Assembly (NCBI GenBank): GCA_037446575.1
Contig: JBBIII010000035.1
Coordinates: 1 to 24,455 of the forward strand
Direction: 5' to 3'
DNA: 24,455 bases
Origin: JBBIII01 sp037446575
Lineage (GTDB): Bacteria; Bacteroidota; Ignavibacteria; UBA10030
The notes beneath the pieces were generated by a model. The model saw only the letters and a list, made by a program, of their open reading frames with translations, was not told where the DNA came from and made no database searches. Positions 1-8,100 of this stretch are shown one piece after another. The stretch's first letter is position 1. Each line of letters starts with the position of its first letter. The position numbers were made by a program, and so were the translations under genes.

Positions 1-347
1 ACTAACCAATCAAGACCTTCTTCAACAGTATCAAACGGCACTGTTTCTTTTCCTGAGAACTTATTTATCGCTTTTAATAGAATTGTTTGCACGCCGGTTA
101 CGCCTATTACAGCGCGTTTATGAACATGCGGTTGTGTTTTTGATGCCAGCTTTTTTAGATGCTCTACAATATCTGGCGTTCCATAGGTTCCTCTAACATC
201 GGTTAGAACTAAAACTGAATTTAACGGCTCTTTACAAAGCACAGGCGCAACTTCTGCCGTTTCTTCTTTTAACCCTTCAAGTTTGAAATTAGAATAATCT
301 GCATAGAAAATTTTCTTTCCTTTATGCGTAATCCAATGTGATCTCAT
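1..347 (-). CDS. SpoIIAA/STAS-like small protein, 3' end cut off by window
   Basis: A reading frame opens at ATG 347-345 behind a very strong ribosome-binding site (AGGAGGTGG, 358-350) and runs out of the window after 115 codons without a stop. The N-terminus reads MRSHWITHKGKKIFYADYSN. The middle has the beta-alpha pattern of STAS/SpoIIAA-like proteins: a hydrophobic strand ending in VLVLTDVRGTYG near residues 44-56, then a helix, then RAVIGVTG near 78-85. Later residues (NKFSGKETVPFDTVEEGLDWL) resemble the C-terminal part of short stand-alone proteins annotated STAS/SEC14-like, so little is probably missing. The function of this family is not well defined. It lies 9 nt after the gyrA stop codon and its Shine-Dalgarno overlaps that stop, so it is probably the last gene of the gyrA transcript. 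Family assignment rests on pattern recognition only. Confidence 0.7.
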   Translation of the reverse strand, partial: MRSHWITHKGKKIFYADYSNFKLEGLKEETAEVAPVLCKEPLNSVLVLTDVRGTYGTPDIVEHLKKLASKTQPHVHKRAVIGVTGVQTILLKAINKFSGKETVPFDTVEEGLDWL

Positions 348-356
348 AACCACCTC

Positions 357-2984
357 CTATTTTTTCTTCTTCTTTTTATTGGGAATTTTTATCTTATTTA
401 TTTTTGCTTTTTTCTTATTTTGCTTTTCTGATTTTTTAGATTCAAAAAGTTTTACCTGTTTTTCTTCTTTATTCTCTTTAACTTCTTCGATTTTCTTTAA
501 CTGTTGTTTATTTGAGCTTCTATTGTTTTCTTCCTCGGCTATTCTTTTATCTTCTTCCTCTTCCGCAATCACAATAGCCAAATCTGCTACCGTATCGCCT
601 TCGTTTAAGCGAATTAATCTAACGCCCTGCGTATTCCTTCCAGCTACACGTATATCTGAAGCATGTTGTCGAATTACCATCCCTTCGGTTGTAACGATTA
701 CTATGTCGTCCGTATCCATGACCTCTTTTATAGCAACCATTTTACCTGTCTTATCTGAAGTTTTAACTGTAAAGATTCCTTTTCCGCCGCGATGGCTTAC
801 TCGATATTCGTCCTCTTCGCTTCGCTTTCCATAACCTTTTTCTGTGGCAACGAGCAATGTTGTGCCTTTTCTCTTTAAATTAACCGCGCCAATAACTTTG
901 TCTCCTTTGCCAAGTCTAATACCTCGTACGCCCGTTGCTGTTCTACCCATTGGTCTAATTTCTTCTTCGTGAAATCGTATTGCTAATCCGTTGTGGGTTC
1001 CAATAACAATATCTTGTGTTCCATCTGTTAGTTTTACATCTGTTAATTGGTCCCCCTTTTTCAATCCCGCCGCAACAATTCCTCCTCTTCTCGGATTGCT
1101 GAACTCCGATAGCAATACTTTTTTGACCATTCCTTGCTGTGTGAACATAAATACAAAATGTTTTTCGTCGAATTCTTTAACAGCAATAAACGCCGCTACA
1201 TTTTCGTTTTGTTCTTTGGCTATTAAGTTATTAACAGATTTTCCTTTTGCTGTGCGCCCCGCCTCTGGAATTTCAAAAACCTTTAACCAGTGCACGCGTC
1301 CCTTGTCGGTAAAAATCAACATATAGTCGTGCGTGCTTGCAACAAACATATGCTGAATAAAGTCGTCTTCTCGTGTTGCCGCCCCGGTTACACCTTTACC
1401 GCCGCGCGATTGCCGCCTGTATCCAGACACTGGGAATCGCTTAATAAAACCTCCATGGCTTATAGTAACAACAACATCTTCCTCCGCAATCATATCTTCT
1501 ATATTGAACTCTTCCGCCTTATAAACTATTTCTGTCCTTCTATCGTCTCCGTATTTTTCTTTTATCGTAATTAGTTCTTCTTCAATTATCTTTAATTGCA
1601 ATTGTTTGTTTTTTAGTATTGCTTTCAGTTTTTCAATAAGTTTTATTGTTTCGCGATATTCTTCTTCCACTTTCTTACGCTCAAGGCCCGTAAGTCTTTG
1701 TAGTCTCATATCAAGAATTGCTTTTGCTTGGATTTCAGAAAGCTTGAATTTTTTCATCAATCCAAGTTTTGCTGTTTCAACGTCTTTTGATTTCTTGATT
1801 AGCGCAATTATTTCGTCTATGTTATCAAGCGCAATTATATACCCTTCTAATATATGCGCTCGTTTTTCCGCTTCATCTAAATCGAACTTTGTCCTTCGTA
1901 CTATTACTTCGTTCCTATGTTCTATAAAATTCTTAATAAAATCCCTAAGTTGAAGTATCTGGGGCCTCCCATCAACCAGTGCGAGCATTATAACGCCAAA
2001 GGTTATTTGCATTTGTGTATGTTTATACAAATTATTTAATACTACCTCGGCGGTTGCTTCTCGCTTTAATTCTATAACAACTCTCAATCCATCGCGGTCA
2101 GACTCATCTCTAACATCAGAAATATCCTCAAGTTTCTTTTCCCCTACCAAGTCAGCAATTTTTTCTATCAAAGCGGCTTTGTTGACCTGATACGGCAACT
2201 CTGTAACAATAATTCGCTGTCTCTCTCCTTTTGCGGTTTCTATAGATGCGCGCGCACGAACAACTATTTTTCCTCTTCCCTTATTGTATGCCTCTTTTAC
2301 ACCATCGTAACCGTAAATTATTCCGCCGGTGGGAAAATCAGGCGCAATAATGTGTTTCATCAATTTTTCGTTGCCGATGTTTGAATCTTTTATGTATGCT
2401 AAACAGCCGTCTATCACCTCTTTTAAATTATGCGGCGGTATATTTGTCGCCATACCAACAGCTATTCCGCTTGCTCCATTACAAAGTAGGTTTGGAATAA
2501 GAGCCGGCATTACCGTAGGTTCTTGTAATGTATCATCAAAATTTGACGCAAAGCCTACAGTATTCTTTTCCAAATCTTTTAACATTTCTTCTGCAATGCG
2601 CGTAAGGCGCGCCTCTGTATATCGCATTGCCGCAGGCGAATCTCCGTCAACCGAACCAAAATTTCCCTGTCCATCTACCAATAAGTAGCGCATGGAAAAA
2701 TCTTGCGCCATACGCACCATTGTATCGTACACCGCCATATCGCCATGAGGATGATACTTACCAAGCACTTCTCCGACAATACGCGCACTTTTTTTGTACG
2801 GACGGTTACTCATTAAACCTAACTCACGCATTCCAAAAAGCACTCTTCTGTGCACTGGTTTTAAACCATCTCGCACATCCGGTAAAGCACGCGCAACTAT
2901 TACCGACATAGAATAATCTATGTACGACCCACGCATTTCATCTTCAATATCTACCGGAATAATCTTCTCGTTCACCGTAGCCAT
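357..2984 (-). CDS. gyrA: DNA gyrase subunit A
   Basis: This is the breakage-reunion subunit of DNA gyrase, which with GyrB introduces negative supercoils using ATP. The 875-residue product starts with the winged-helix/tower region. The catalytic tyrosine is Tyr122 in AAMRYTEARL, the same number as in E. coli. The C-terminal beta-pinwheel (about 500-806) carries a GyrA box, QSRGGKG at 525-531, which supports gyrase rather than topoisomerase IV. In the quinolone-determining region HPHGDMAVYD (78-87), position 83 is Met, not the usual Ser or Thr, while Asp87 is kept. After the pinwheel comes a 69-residue low-complexity tail, acidic at 808-820 and then strongly Lys-rich, ending in six lysines. 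The ATG at 2984 lies 29 nt after gyrB, without a clear Shine-Dalgarno. It is surely co-transcribed with gyrB. Confidence 0.98.
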   Translation of the reverse strand: MATVNEKIIPVDIEDEMRGSYIDYSMSVIVARALPDVRDGLKPVHRRVLFGMRELGLMSNRPYKKSARIVGEVLGKYHPHGDMAVYDTMVRMAQDFSMRYLLVDGQGNFGSVDGDSPAAMRYTEARLTRIAEEMLKDLEKNTVGFASNFDDTLQEPTVMPALIPNLLCNGASGIAVGMATNIPPHNLKEVIDGCLAYIKDSNIGNEKLMKHIIAPDFPTGGIIYGYDGVKEAYNKGRGKIVVRARASIETAKGERQRIIVTELPYQVNKAALIEKIADLVGEKKLEDISDVRDESDRDGLRVVIELKREATAEVVLNNLYKHTQMQITFGVIMLALVDGRPQILQLRDFIKNFIEHRNEVIVRRTKFDLDEAEKRAHILEGYIIALDNIDEIIALIKKSKDVETAKLGLMKKFKLSEIQAKAILDMRLQRLTGLERKKVEEEYRETIKLIEKLKAILKNKQLQLKIIEEELITIKEKYGDDRRTEIVYKAEEFNIEDMIAEEDVVVTISHGGFIKRFPVSGYRRQSRGGKGVTGAATREDDFIQHMFVASTHDYMLIFTDKGRVHWLKVFEIPEAGRTAKGKSVNNLIAKEQNENVAAFIAVKEFDEKHFVFMFTQQGMVKKVLLSEFSNPRRGGIVAAGLKKGDQLTDVKLTDGTQDIVIGTHNGLAIRFHEEEIRPMGRTATGVRGIRLGKGDKVIGAVNLKRKGTTLLVATEKGYGKRSEEDEYRVSHRGGKGIFTVKTSDKTGKMVAIKEVMDTDDIVIVTTEGMVIRQHASDIRVAGRNTQGVRLIRLNEGDTVADLAIVIAEEEEDKRIAEEENNRSSNKQQLKKIEEVKENKEEKQVKLFESKKSEKQNKKKAKINKIKIPNKKKKKK

Positions 2985-3013
2985 TTATTCAATTTTCTTT
3001 CTATTATCAATAT

Positions 3014-5053
3014 TTAAACATCAAGATTTCTAACGTACTTTGCATTCTTTTCAATAAATTCACGTCTTGGCTCCACTTCGTCTCCCATCAAAATAGAAAA
3101 TGTTCTATCTGCATCAGCGGCATTTTCAATTGTTACTTGAAGAATTGTTCTTGTCTCTGGGTTCATAGTTGTTGACCATAATTGCTCTGGGTTCATTTCG
3201 CCAAGACCTTTAAATCTTGATATAGCAATTCCTCCCTCTTTAATTATTGCGCCCTCTTCTGTTACAGAAAGAGTTTCTTCTTCCCTGTCCTCCTCTTTGG
3301 TTTTTGTTTTCTTTTCGCTCTTCAGACGTTTTATAATTTCATCTCTTTCATCATCATCATAAGCGTAAAGCTCTGTCTTTCCTCTCTTAATTTTATACAA
3401 AGGCGGTTGTGCGATGTATAAATGACTAAGTTCAATAATCTCCTTCATATATCGGAAAAACAACGTAAGTAGCAACGTGCGAATATGTGAACCATCCACA
3501 TCGGCATCGCACATTATGATAATTTTTCCATAGCGCACTTTTTCCTGTTCAAAAGCATCTCCCATTCCGCCTCCAATCGCTGTAAAGATTGCGCGTATTT
3601 CTTCATTCTCCAAAATTTTATGTAATCGCGCTTTTTCTACGTTCAGAATTTTTCCTTTTAAAGGCAGTATAGCTTGAAAACGACGGTCTCTACCTTGCTT
3701 TGCGCTTCCACCTGCTGAATCTCCTTCAACTATATATAGTTCACAGTGTTCAGGGTCGTTGATGGAACAATCCGCGAGCTTTCCGGGCAGCCCACTCGAA
3801 TCAAAAGCGTTCTTTCTGCGCGTTAAATCACGTGCTTTTCTTGCGGCTTCTCTTGCTTCAGCCGCTCTTAAACTTTTTTCTATTATTCTTTTTGCGTCGG
3901 GGGAATTTTGATCTAACCAATCCGATAGCGAAGGACCGAATATCGATTCTACAATACTTTTCACCTCGCTGTTGCCTAATTTTGTTTTCGTTTGACCTTC
4001 GAACTGGGGCTCTGGAACTTTCACGCTTACAACGGCAGTTAACCCTTCTTTAAAGTCATCTCCCGTTAATTGCACGCCACCCTCTTTTACAAGTCCATTC
4101 TTCGATGCGTAATTATTTAACGTGCGCGTAAGCGCCGACCGAAAACCTACAAGGTGCGTTCCCCCTTCATGTGTGTTGATATTATTAACGTACGTGAATA
4201 CGTTTTCGTTGTATTGATCGTTATATTGAAACGCTATTTCTACTTCAACCGTACGATTGCTTTCATCCTTTGCAGAACCTGATGTATACATTACTTTCTT
4301 CATAATCGATGGCCGCGTAGAATCGATATACTTAACGAATTCAGAAATTCCACCCTTAAAATGAAATGTTTCCTCTTGCCCAGATTTTGTCCTGTCGTCT
4401 TTTATTTGTAAAGTCGCTTCGGGGTTTAGAAACGCTAATTCTCTTAATCTCTCGGCTAATGTTTCAAATTTAAATACCCTATTCTTAAATATTGATCCAT
4501 CCGGCAAGAAAGTAATTTTTGTCCCCGTTTTTCCTTTTTCAGCTTTGCCTATAACTTTAACTTGCGCAACAGGATCTCCTTTTTTATATTTCTGGAAATA
4601 TTTTTTTTCATCCCTACATACTTCAACTTCCAACCATTCACTTAATGCATTAACAACCGATACGCCTACTCCGTGCAAACCTCCTGAAACTTTGTACGTA
4701 TTCTTATCAAATTTTCCCCCGGCATGCAAAACCGTCATTACAACTTCTAACGCAGAACGCTTCTCTTCCGGATGTATATCTGTTGGAATACCCCTGCCGT
4801 CATCCTCAACTGTCGCGGTTCCATCTGAATTAATTGTAACCTCTATATTTTTACAATACCCCGCTAATGCTTCGTCTATTGAATTATCAATCACCTCGTA
4901 TACTAAATGATGAAGTCCTCGCGCGCTTACATCGCCGATATACATTGCAGGCCGCCTCCTTACTGCTTCAAGCCCTTTTAATACCGTAATATCGTCGGCT
5001 GTATATTCGTTGCCATTTTTTTGATTTGCTTGTCTTTTCTTTTCCTCTTTCAC
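3014..5053 (-). CDS. gyrB: DNA gyrase subunit B
   Basis: This is the ATPase and TOPRIM subunit of gyrase. The 679-residue product has the GHKL ATP pocket: EVIDNSIDEA with the catalytic Glu53, DDGRGIP at 84-90, and the lid GGLHGVGVSVVNALS from 124. The transducer region and a TOPRIM domain follow, with EGDSAGG (443-449), PLKGKILNVEKAR (464-476) and the metal-binding DADVD (516-520). The C-terminal GyrA-binding part contains SRFKGLGEMNPEQLW. A charged Lys/Glu-rich stretch lies inside the TOPRIM-tail region at about 560-580. The start is GTG (5053-5051) with a short GGAA 5-8 nt upstream. No in-frame ATG lies near enough to replace it, because ITVLKGLEAVRRRPAMYIG must be included. The gene follows the DUF721 gene by 23 nt and precedes gyrA, in the order dnaN-recF-DUF721-gyrB-gyrA. 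Confidence 0.98.
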   Translation of the reverse strand: MKEEKKRQANQKNGNEYTADDITVLKGLEAVRRRPAMYIGDVSARGLHHLVYEVIDNSIDEALAGYCKNIEVTINSDGTATVEDDGRGIPTDIHPEEKRSALEVVMTVLHAGGKFDKNTYKVSGGLHGVGVSVVNALSEWLEVEVCRDEKKYFQKYKKGDPVAQVKVIGKAEKGKTGTKITFLPDGSIFKNRVFKFETLAERLRELAFLNPEATLQIKDDRTKSGQEETFHFKGGISEFVKYIDSTRPSIMKKVMYTSGSAKDESNRTVEVEIAFQYNDQYNENVFTYVNNINTHEGGTHLVGFRSALTRTLNNYASKNGLVKEGGVQLTGDDFKEGLTAVVSVKVPEPQFEGQTKTKLGNSEVKSIVESIFGPSLSDWLDQNSPDAKRIIEKSLRAAEAREAARKARDLTRRKNAFDSSGLPGKLADCSINDPEHCELYIVEGDSAGGSAKQGRDRRFQAILPLKGKILNVEKARLHKILENEEIRAIFTAIGGGMGDAFEQEKVRYGKIIIMCDADVDGSHIRTLLLTLFFRYMKEIIELSHLYIAQPPLYKIKRGKTELYAYDDDERDEIIKRLKSEKKTKTKEEDREEETLSVTEEGAIIKEGGIAISRFKGLGEMNPEQLWSTTMNPETRTILQVTIENAADADRTFSILMGDEVEPRREFIEKNAKYVRNLDV

Positions 5054-5076
5054 TTTATTTCCAGTCTTTTTTATTT

Positions 5077-5373
5077 CTATCTAAACTTAATATCTTTTAC
5101 TAAGTCTATGCCAATCTCAGAATTTATTCTATTCATTATTTCCTTTTTCTTTAATACTAGTTCGTTCCTCCAAACACTTGCTTTCACTTGAACATATAAA
5201 ACGCCTTTTACAATTCTAGTTGCTTTTGTTACTTTTGCTATATGTGCGCCTACTATCTTTTCCCAATGCACTACTGCGTCATATTCCTTAAGCTTATTTT
5301 TTATTCCTAAGTTGTTTGTTAATTCTTCTAAAGCCGTTTTTAAATCTTTAATTTGAGCAAATTGCGTTTTCAA
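5077..5373 (-). CDS. DUF721 / DciA-like protein
   Basis: A 98-residue basic protein with the DUF721 pattern: an N-terminal amphipathic helix, DAVVHWEKIVGAHIAKVTKATR (about 29-50), then VLYVQVKASVWRNELVLKK (about 54-72). DUF721 includes DciA, the replicative-helicase loader or operator found in most bacteria that lack DnaC/DnaI. Related short versions sit beside recF in many origin clusters. No dnaC-like loader is visible here, so a DciA role is reasonable but inferred. The start is TTG (5373-5371), inside recF, giving a 26-nt overlap. AAGGAAG lies about 11 nt upstream. Starting further in would remove the first helix. The overlap suggests translational coupling to recF. Confidence 0.85.
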   Translation of the reverse strand: MKTQFAQIKDLKTALEELTNNLGIKNKLKEYDAVVHWEKIVGAHIAKVTKATRIVKGVLYVQVKASVWRNELVLKKKEIMNRINSEIGIDLVKDIKFR

Positions 5374-6496
5374 TTCGATCTATGCTTCCTTTTTTTACAT
5401 AAAACTTTTTAGGTGTTGCTGATGTAACAGGAATCCTGTCTATTGCTCTTTCGTCTGTTGTAGTAATAAATATCTGTCCTAATTCCGAAGTCGCTTCTAA
5501 TAAACGCTGACCTCTTTTCAAATCCAATTCACTTAAAACATCATCTAATAAAAGAATTGGTGTTTCTTTGCATTTTTCCTTTATGTAATAAAACTCTGCT
5601 AACTTCAATGATACTAATAATGTTTTGTGTTGTCCTTGTGATGCGTAATTTTTTGCTTGTAGTCCGTTAATCTTAAAAATTATCTCATCTCTATGAGGTC
5701 CAACAATTGTGTGCCCAATTTTATATTCGATTTTTTTGTTGTTAACTATTTCTTCTCTAAAAATTCTTTTTATTTCATCTTCGCTTTCCGCGTAAATTTT
5801 ACAAGAAGGCTCGTACAAAACCTCGATAATTTCATCCGATCCTGAAAGCATTTTGTGCATACATACTATAATATCTTGAAATTCTTTGATAAACTCTATC
5901 CGTTTTTTAATAATTGATGCGCCAATATTTATAAGACTTTCATTCCATATTTCGATTTCTTCAAGATTTTCTATATTTCTTATCAACTTATTTGTTAAAA
6001 TTTTATTTCTTTGCTTTAAGATTCTTCGATAGTCTATCAAATTTTCTAAATACGCTCTACTTGATTGAGCAATAACAAAATCTATAAAACGCCTTCTATC
6101 TGTTGGAGCGCCAAATGTTATAGCGTTTTGCTCGGGTGTTAATATAATAACTGGAAATTGACCTATTAATAAGGATGCTTTTTCGACAAGTGTTTTGTTT
6201 ACAAGAACATTTTTTCTTCGTGTTTCCTGTTCAAAGTCTATACTGATCATGTAGTCTATTCCACAATCAGAAATTATTTTACCGACTATTCTAAATTTTT
6301 TTTCTCCAGTCTTTAAAACTATCGAATCGCTAACGCCAAAAAAACTTTTTGTTAAACAAAGCGTAGAAATGGCTTCAATAATATTTGTCTTACCCTCTCC
6401 ATTGTTACCGAGTAAAAAATTTATTCCTCTTGAACATTCTACTATCGTTGAACTGTGATTTCTATAGTTTTCTAATTGAATACTCTTTAGATACAA
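5348..6496 (-). CDS. recF: DNA replication and repair protein RecF
   Basis: RecF is an SMC-like ATPase that helps RecO/RecR load RecA at single-strand gaps and stalled forks. The 382-residue length is typical. The N-terminal YLKSIQLENYRNH leads to a Walker A, GNNGEGKT at 30-37. The ABC-type signature ASQGQHKT is at 285-292, where the more common form is SQGQQRT. Walker B and D-loop are ILLLDDVLSELD at 314-325. The start is TTG at 6496-6494 with AAGG about 10 nt upstream. No earlier ATG fits, and the conserved N-terminus begins right there. A hairpin separates it from dnaN, and its 3' end overlaps the DUF721 gene. Confidence 0.97.
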   Translation of the reverse strand: MYLKSIQLENYRNHSSTIVECSRGINFLLGNNGEGKTNIIEAISTLCLTKSFFGVSDSIVLKTGEKKFRIVGKIISDCGIDYMISIDFEQETRRKNVLVNKTLVEKASLLIGQFPVIILTPEQNAITFGAPTDRRRFIDFVIAQSSRAYLENLIDYRRILKQRNKILTNKLIRNIENLEEIEIWNESLINIGASIIKKRIEFIKEFQDIIVCMHKMLSGSDEIIEVLYEPSCKIYAESEDEIKRIFREEIVNNKKIEYKIGHTIVGPHRDEIIFKINGLQAKNYASQGQHKTLLVSLKLAEFYYIKEKCKETPILLLDDVLSELDLKRGQRLLEATSELGQIFITTTDERAIDRIPVTSATPKKFYVKKGSIDRIENAICSN

Positions 6497-6521
6497 ATTT
6501 TATTAACCTTATAAACACAAG

Positions 6522-6553
6522 ATAGCCCCAAGTCTTTTTCAGAATGGGGCTAT
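6522..6553. other. Hairpin between dnaN and recF
   Basis: A perfect 9-bp inverted repeat (ATAGCCCCA at 6522-6530, TGGGGCTAT at 6545-6553) encloses a 14-nt loop in the 85-nt gap between dnaN and recF. On the minus strand, the direction of transcription, the stem is followed by CTTGTGTTT and not a clean T-run. It is therefore a poor intrinsic terminator and more likely an RNA-processing, stability or partial attenuation element. It is GC-rich against an AT-rich background, which makes it stand out. Confidence 0.6.
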
Positions 6554-6581
6554 ATTAAATTATTTAAGTTGTCTTTTTCGA

Positions 6582-7697
6582 TCAAACATTTAGCCGCATT
6601 GGCATAACCAACATTAATATGTCTTCGTTTTCTTTCAATATTGAAGGTGTAATGATTGCAGCTTTAATTGCACTACTAAAACTAAATACGACTTCGTTTG
6701 AATCCATATGAGATAGAATATCAATTAAATATGTAGCATTAAAACCTATCTCTAAGTCTCCTGAATTGTAACTACATGATATTTTTTCTTTTGCTTCTCC
6801 GCCAAAATCTATATCTTCTGCTGATAGTTTAAGCTCGTTTTTCTTAATTGTAAATCTTACTTGGTGAGTAGAGTTGTTTGAATATAAAGATACCCTTTTT
6901 ACCGCCGCTAATAAACTGTTTTTGTCTATTGTTAGTTTTTTATCATTTTCTATTGGTATAACGCTTTCATAGTTTGGATAATTTTCATTTATCAACCTAG
7001 AAATTAAGTTGAAATTTTTAAAAGAAAATTTTATATGTGTTGAATCAACAGAAATGGTTGTTGTGCTACTTTCTATTGTTTTAGATATTAAATTTAATGC
7101 CTTTGATGGTATAATAATTTCTTTATGCTCTTTGACCTGTTTTACACCAGTATAAATAAAACGTACTAATCTATGTCCATCTGTTGCTACAGCACAAACC
7201 TTCTCGTTCTCAAATTGTAACAACAAACCTGTCATAGCGGCTCTTAATTCATCTGTGCTCACTGAAAAAATTGTTTTTGCAATCATTGAACTAATTAACG
7301 AACTATCAAATACAAACTCATTTTCACCTACAAACTCTGGAATAGCTGGATATTCATTACTTGATTCGCCTATAAGATTATATTCACCATTATCTGTAAT
7401 CATTTTAATTTTGTTTGATTCTATATCAGCATTAAATACTAATTGTGTTTCAGGTAATGCTCTTAATGTATCCATTACCCTTTTTGCCGGTACTGCAATT
7501 GATCCATCAACACTACCTTTAACTTCAATTACCGACGACATAGATATTTCTAAGTCAGTAGCTACTATTTTTAGATTGTTGCCGTTTAAAATAAATAATA
7601 TATTTTCTAAAATTGGTAGCGTAGATTTTGACGGAACTGCCCCGCTAATTTTCATTAATGATTTTTGGAGTTCTATACTTTCAACTGTAAATTTCAT
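6582..7697 (-). CDS. dnaN: DNA polymerase III sliding clamp (beta subunit)
   Basis: The beta clamp is a ring-shaped dimer that tethers the replicative polymerase and serves as a docking site for repair proteins. The 371-residue length fits three clamp domains. Visible marks include MKFTVESIELQKSLMKISGA at the start, LPILENILF near 27, AVPAKRVMDTLRALP in domain 1, EYPAIPEF at the domain 1-2 border, RAAMTGLLLQFE in domain 2 and the typical C-terminus LVMPMRLNV. The ATG at 7697 has a good AAGGAG Shine-Dalgarno 7 nt upstream. It follows dnaA in the same direction across the candidate origin gap and probably has its own promoter there. Confidence 0.98.
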   Translation of the reverse strand: MKFTVESIELQKSLMKISGAVPSKSTLPILENILFILNGNNLKIVATDLEISMSSVIEVKGSVDGSIAVPAKRVMDTLRALPETQLVFNADIESNKIKMITDNGEYNLIGESSNEYPAIPEFVGENEFVFDSSLISSMIAKTIFSVSTDELRAAMTGLLLQFENEKVCAVATDGHRLVRFIYTGVKQVKEHKEIIIPSKALNLISKTIESSTTTISVDSTHIKFSFKNFNLISRLINENYPNYESVIPIENDKKLTIDKNSLLAAVKRVSLYSNNSTHQVRFTIKKNELKLSAEDIDFGGEAKEKISCSYNSGDLEIGFNATYLIDILSHMDSNEVVFSFSSAIKAAIITPSILKENEDILMLVMPMRLNV

Positions 7698-7757
7698 TAT
7701 TTGACTCCTTATACACGTTTTAAGTAATAATTTTATAAAAAGTTACACTTTTTTTAT

Positions 7758-7787
7758 ACTATACACAATGGTAAATACTTAATACAA
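7758..7787 (-). promoter_or_regulatory. Possible dnaN promoter
   Basis: On the minus strand, TTGTAT (7787-7782) and TATAGT (7763-7758) are separated by 18 nt, a moderate match to a sigma-70 type promoter about 60 nt before the dnaN start. The near-match DnaA box at 7759-7767 overlaps the -10 hexamer, which would let DnaA affect dnaN transcription. The match is weak in such AT-rich sequence, and the organism's promoter consensus is unknown. Confidence 0.3.
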
Positions 7788-7800
7788 TTAGTTTAAATAA

Positions 7801-7818
7801 ATATAATAATTATTATAT
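7801..7818. repeat. 18-bp AT-only perfect palindrome
   Basis: ATATAATAATTATTATAT is its own reverse complement. It lies beside the perfect DnaA box and is a likely easily melted segment of the origin. AT-only palindromes are partly expected from base composition. Confidence 0.6.
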
Positions 7819-7830
7819 AAGCGTTGATAT

Positions 7831-7839
7831 TGTGGATAA
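7831..7839 (-). promoter_or_regulatory. Perfect DnaA box
   Basis: The plus strand reads TGTGGATAA, the exact complement of the consensus DnaA box TTATCCACA. It lies 13 nt from the AT-only palindrome at 7801-7818, a box-next-to-AT-element layout that fits an origin opening site. Confidence 0.75.
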
Positions 7840-8062
7840 GTTAAATATATTTTAAAAAAAAGAGGTTAAATTAATTTTTATATGTTTATTATATGTTAAT
7901 AATATATTAAAAATAAACATTTTGGTAAAAGTTGAAAGAAAATTAATTTTATAGATTTATATTTAACAAGTTAATAACAAAAACCAACAAAATATCAACA
8001 TTTATTTTTTGAAATAGTTTTAATACGGTTAATTGTAATTAATAGGTATTTATTTAACCCTT

Positions 8063-8091
8063 ATAATTAAAAAAAAATATTTTTTAATTAT
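8063..8091. repeat. 12-bp AT-only inverted repeat after dnaA
   Basis: ATAATTAAAAAA (8063-8074) and TTTTTTAATTAT (8080-8091) are perfect complements around a 5-nt loop, starting 9 nt after the dnaA stop codon. In the dnaA transcript it would form a hairpin with a U-rich 3' arm, a possible weak terminator. In DNA it could be part of the unwinding region. Confidence 0.5.
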
Positions 8092-8100
8092 CTGAAAATT

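Larger units (their letters stand above)
7698..8100. other. dnaA-dnaN intergenic region, candidate oriC with unwinding element
   Basis: This 403-bp gap has no gene and is extremely AT-rich. It contains one perfect DnaA box (7831-7839, minus strand TTATCCACA). Two sites are one mismatch from TTATNCACA: TTATACACG at 7709-7717 and CTATACACA at 7759-7767. One TTATTAACA-type 9-mer is on the minus strand at 7894-7902, a motif that recurs upstream of dnaA. Long A/T runs and AT-only inverted repeats at 7801-7818 and 8063-8091 are suitable for strand opening. The position between dnaA and dnaN is a common origin location. Box spacing is irregular and only one box is perfect, so the exact origin is inferred. 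Confidence 0.65.
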
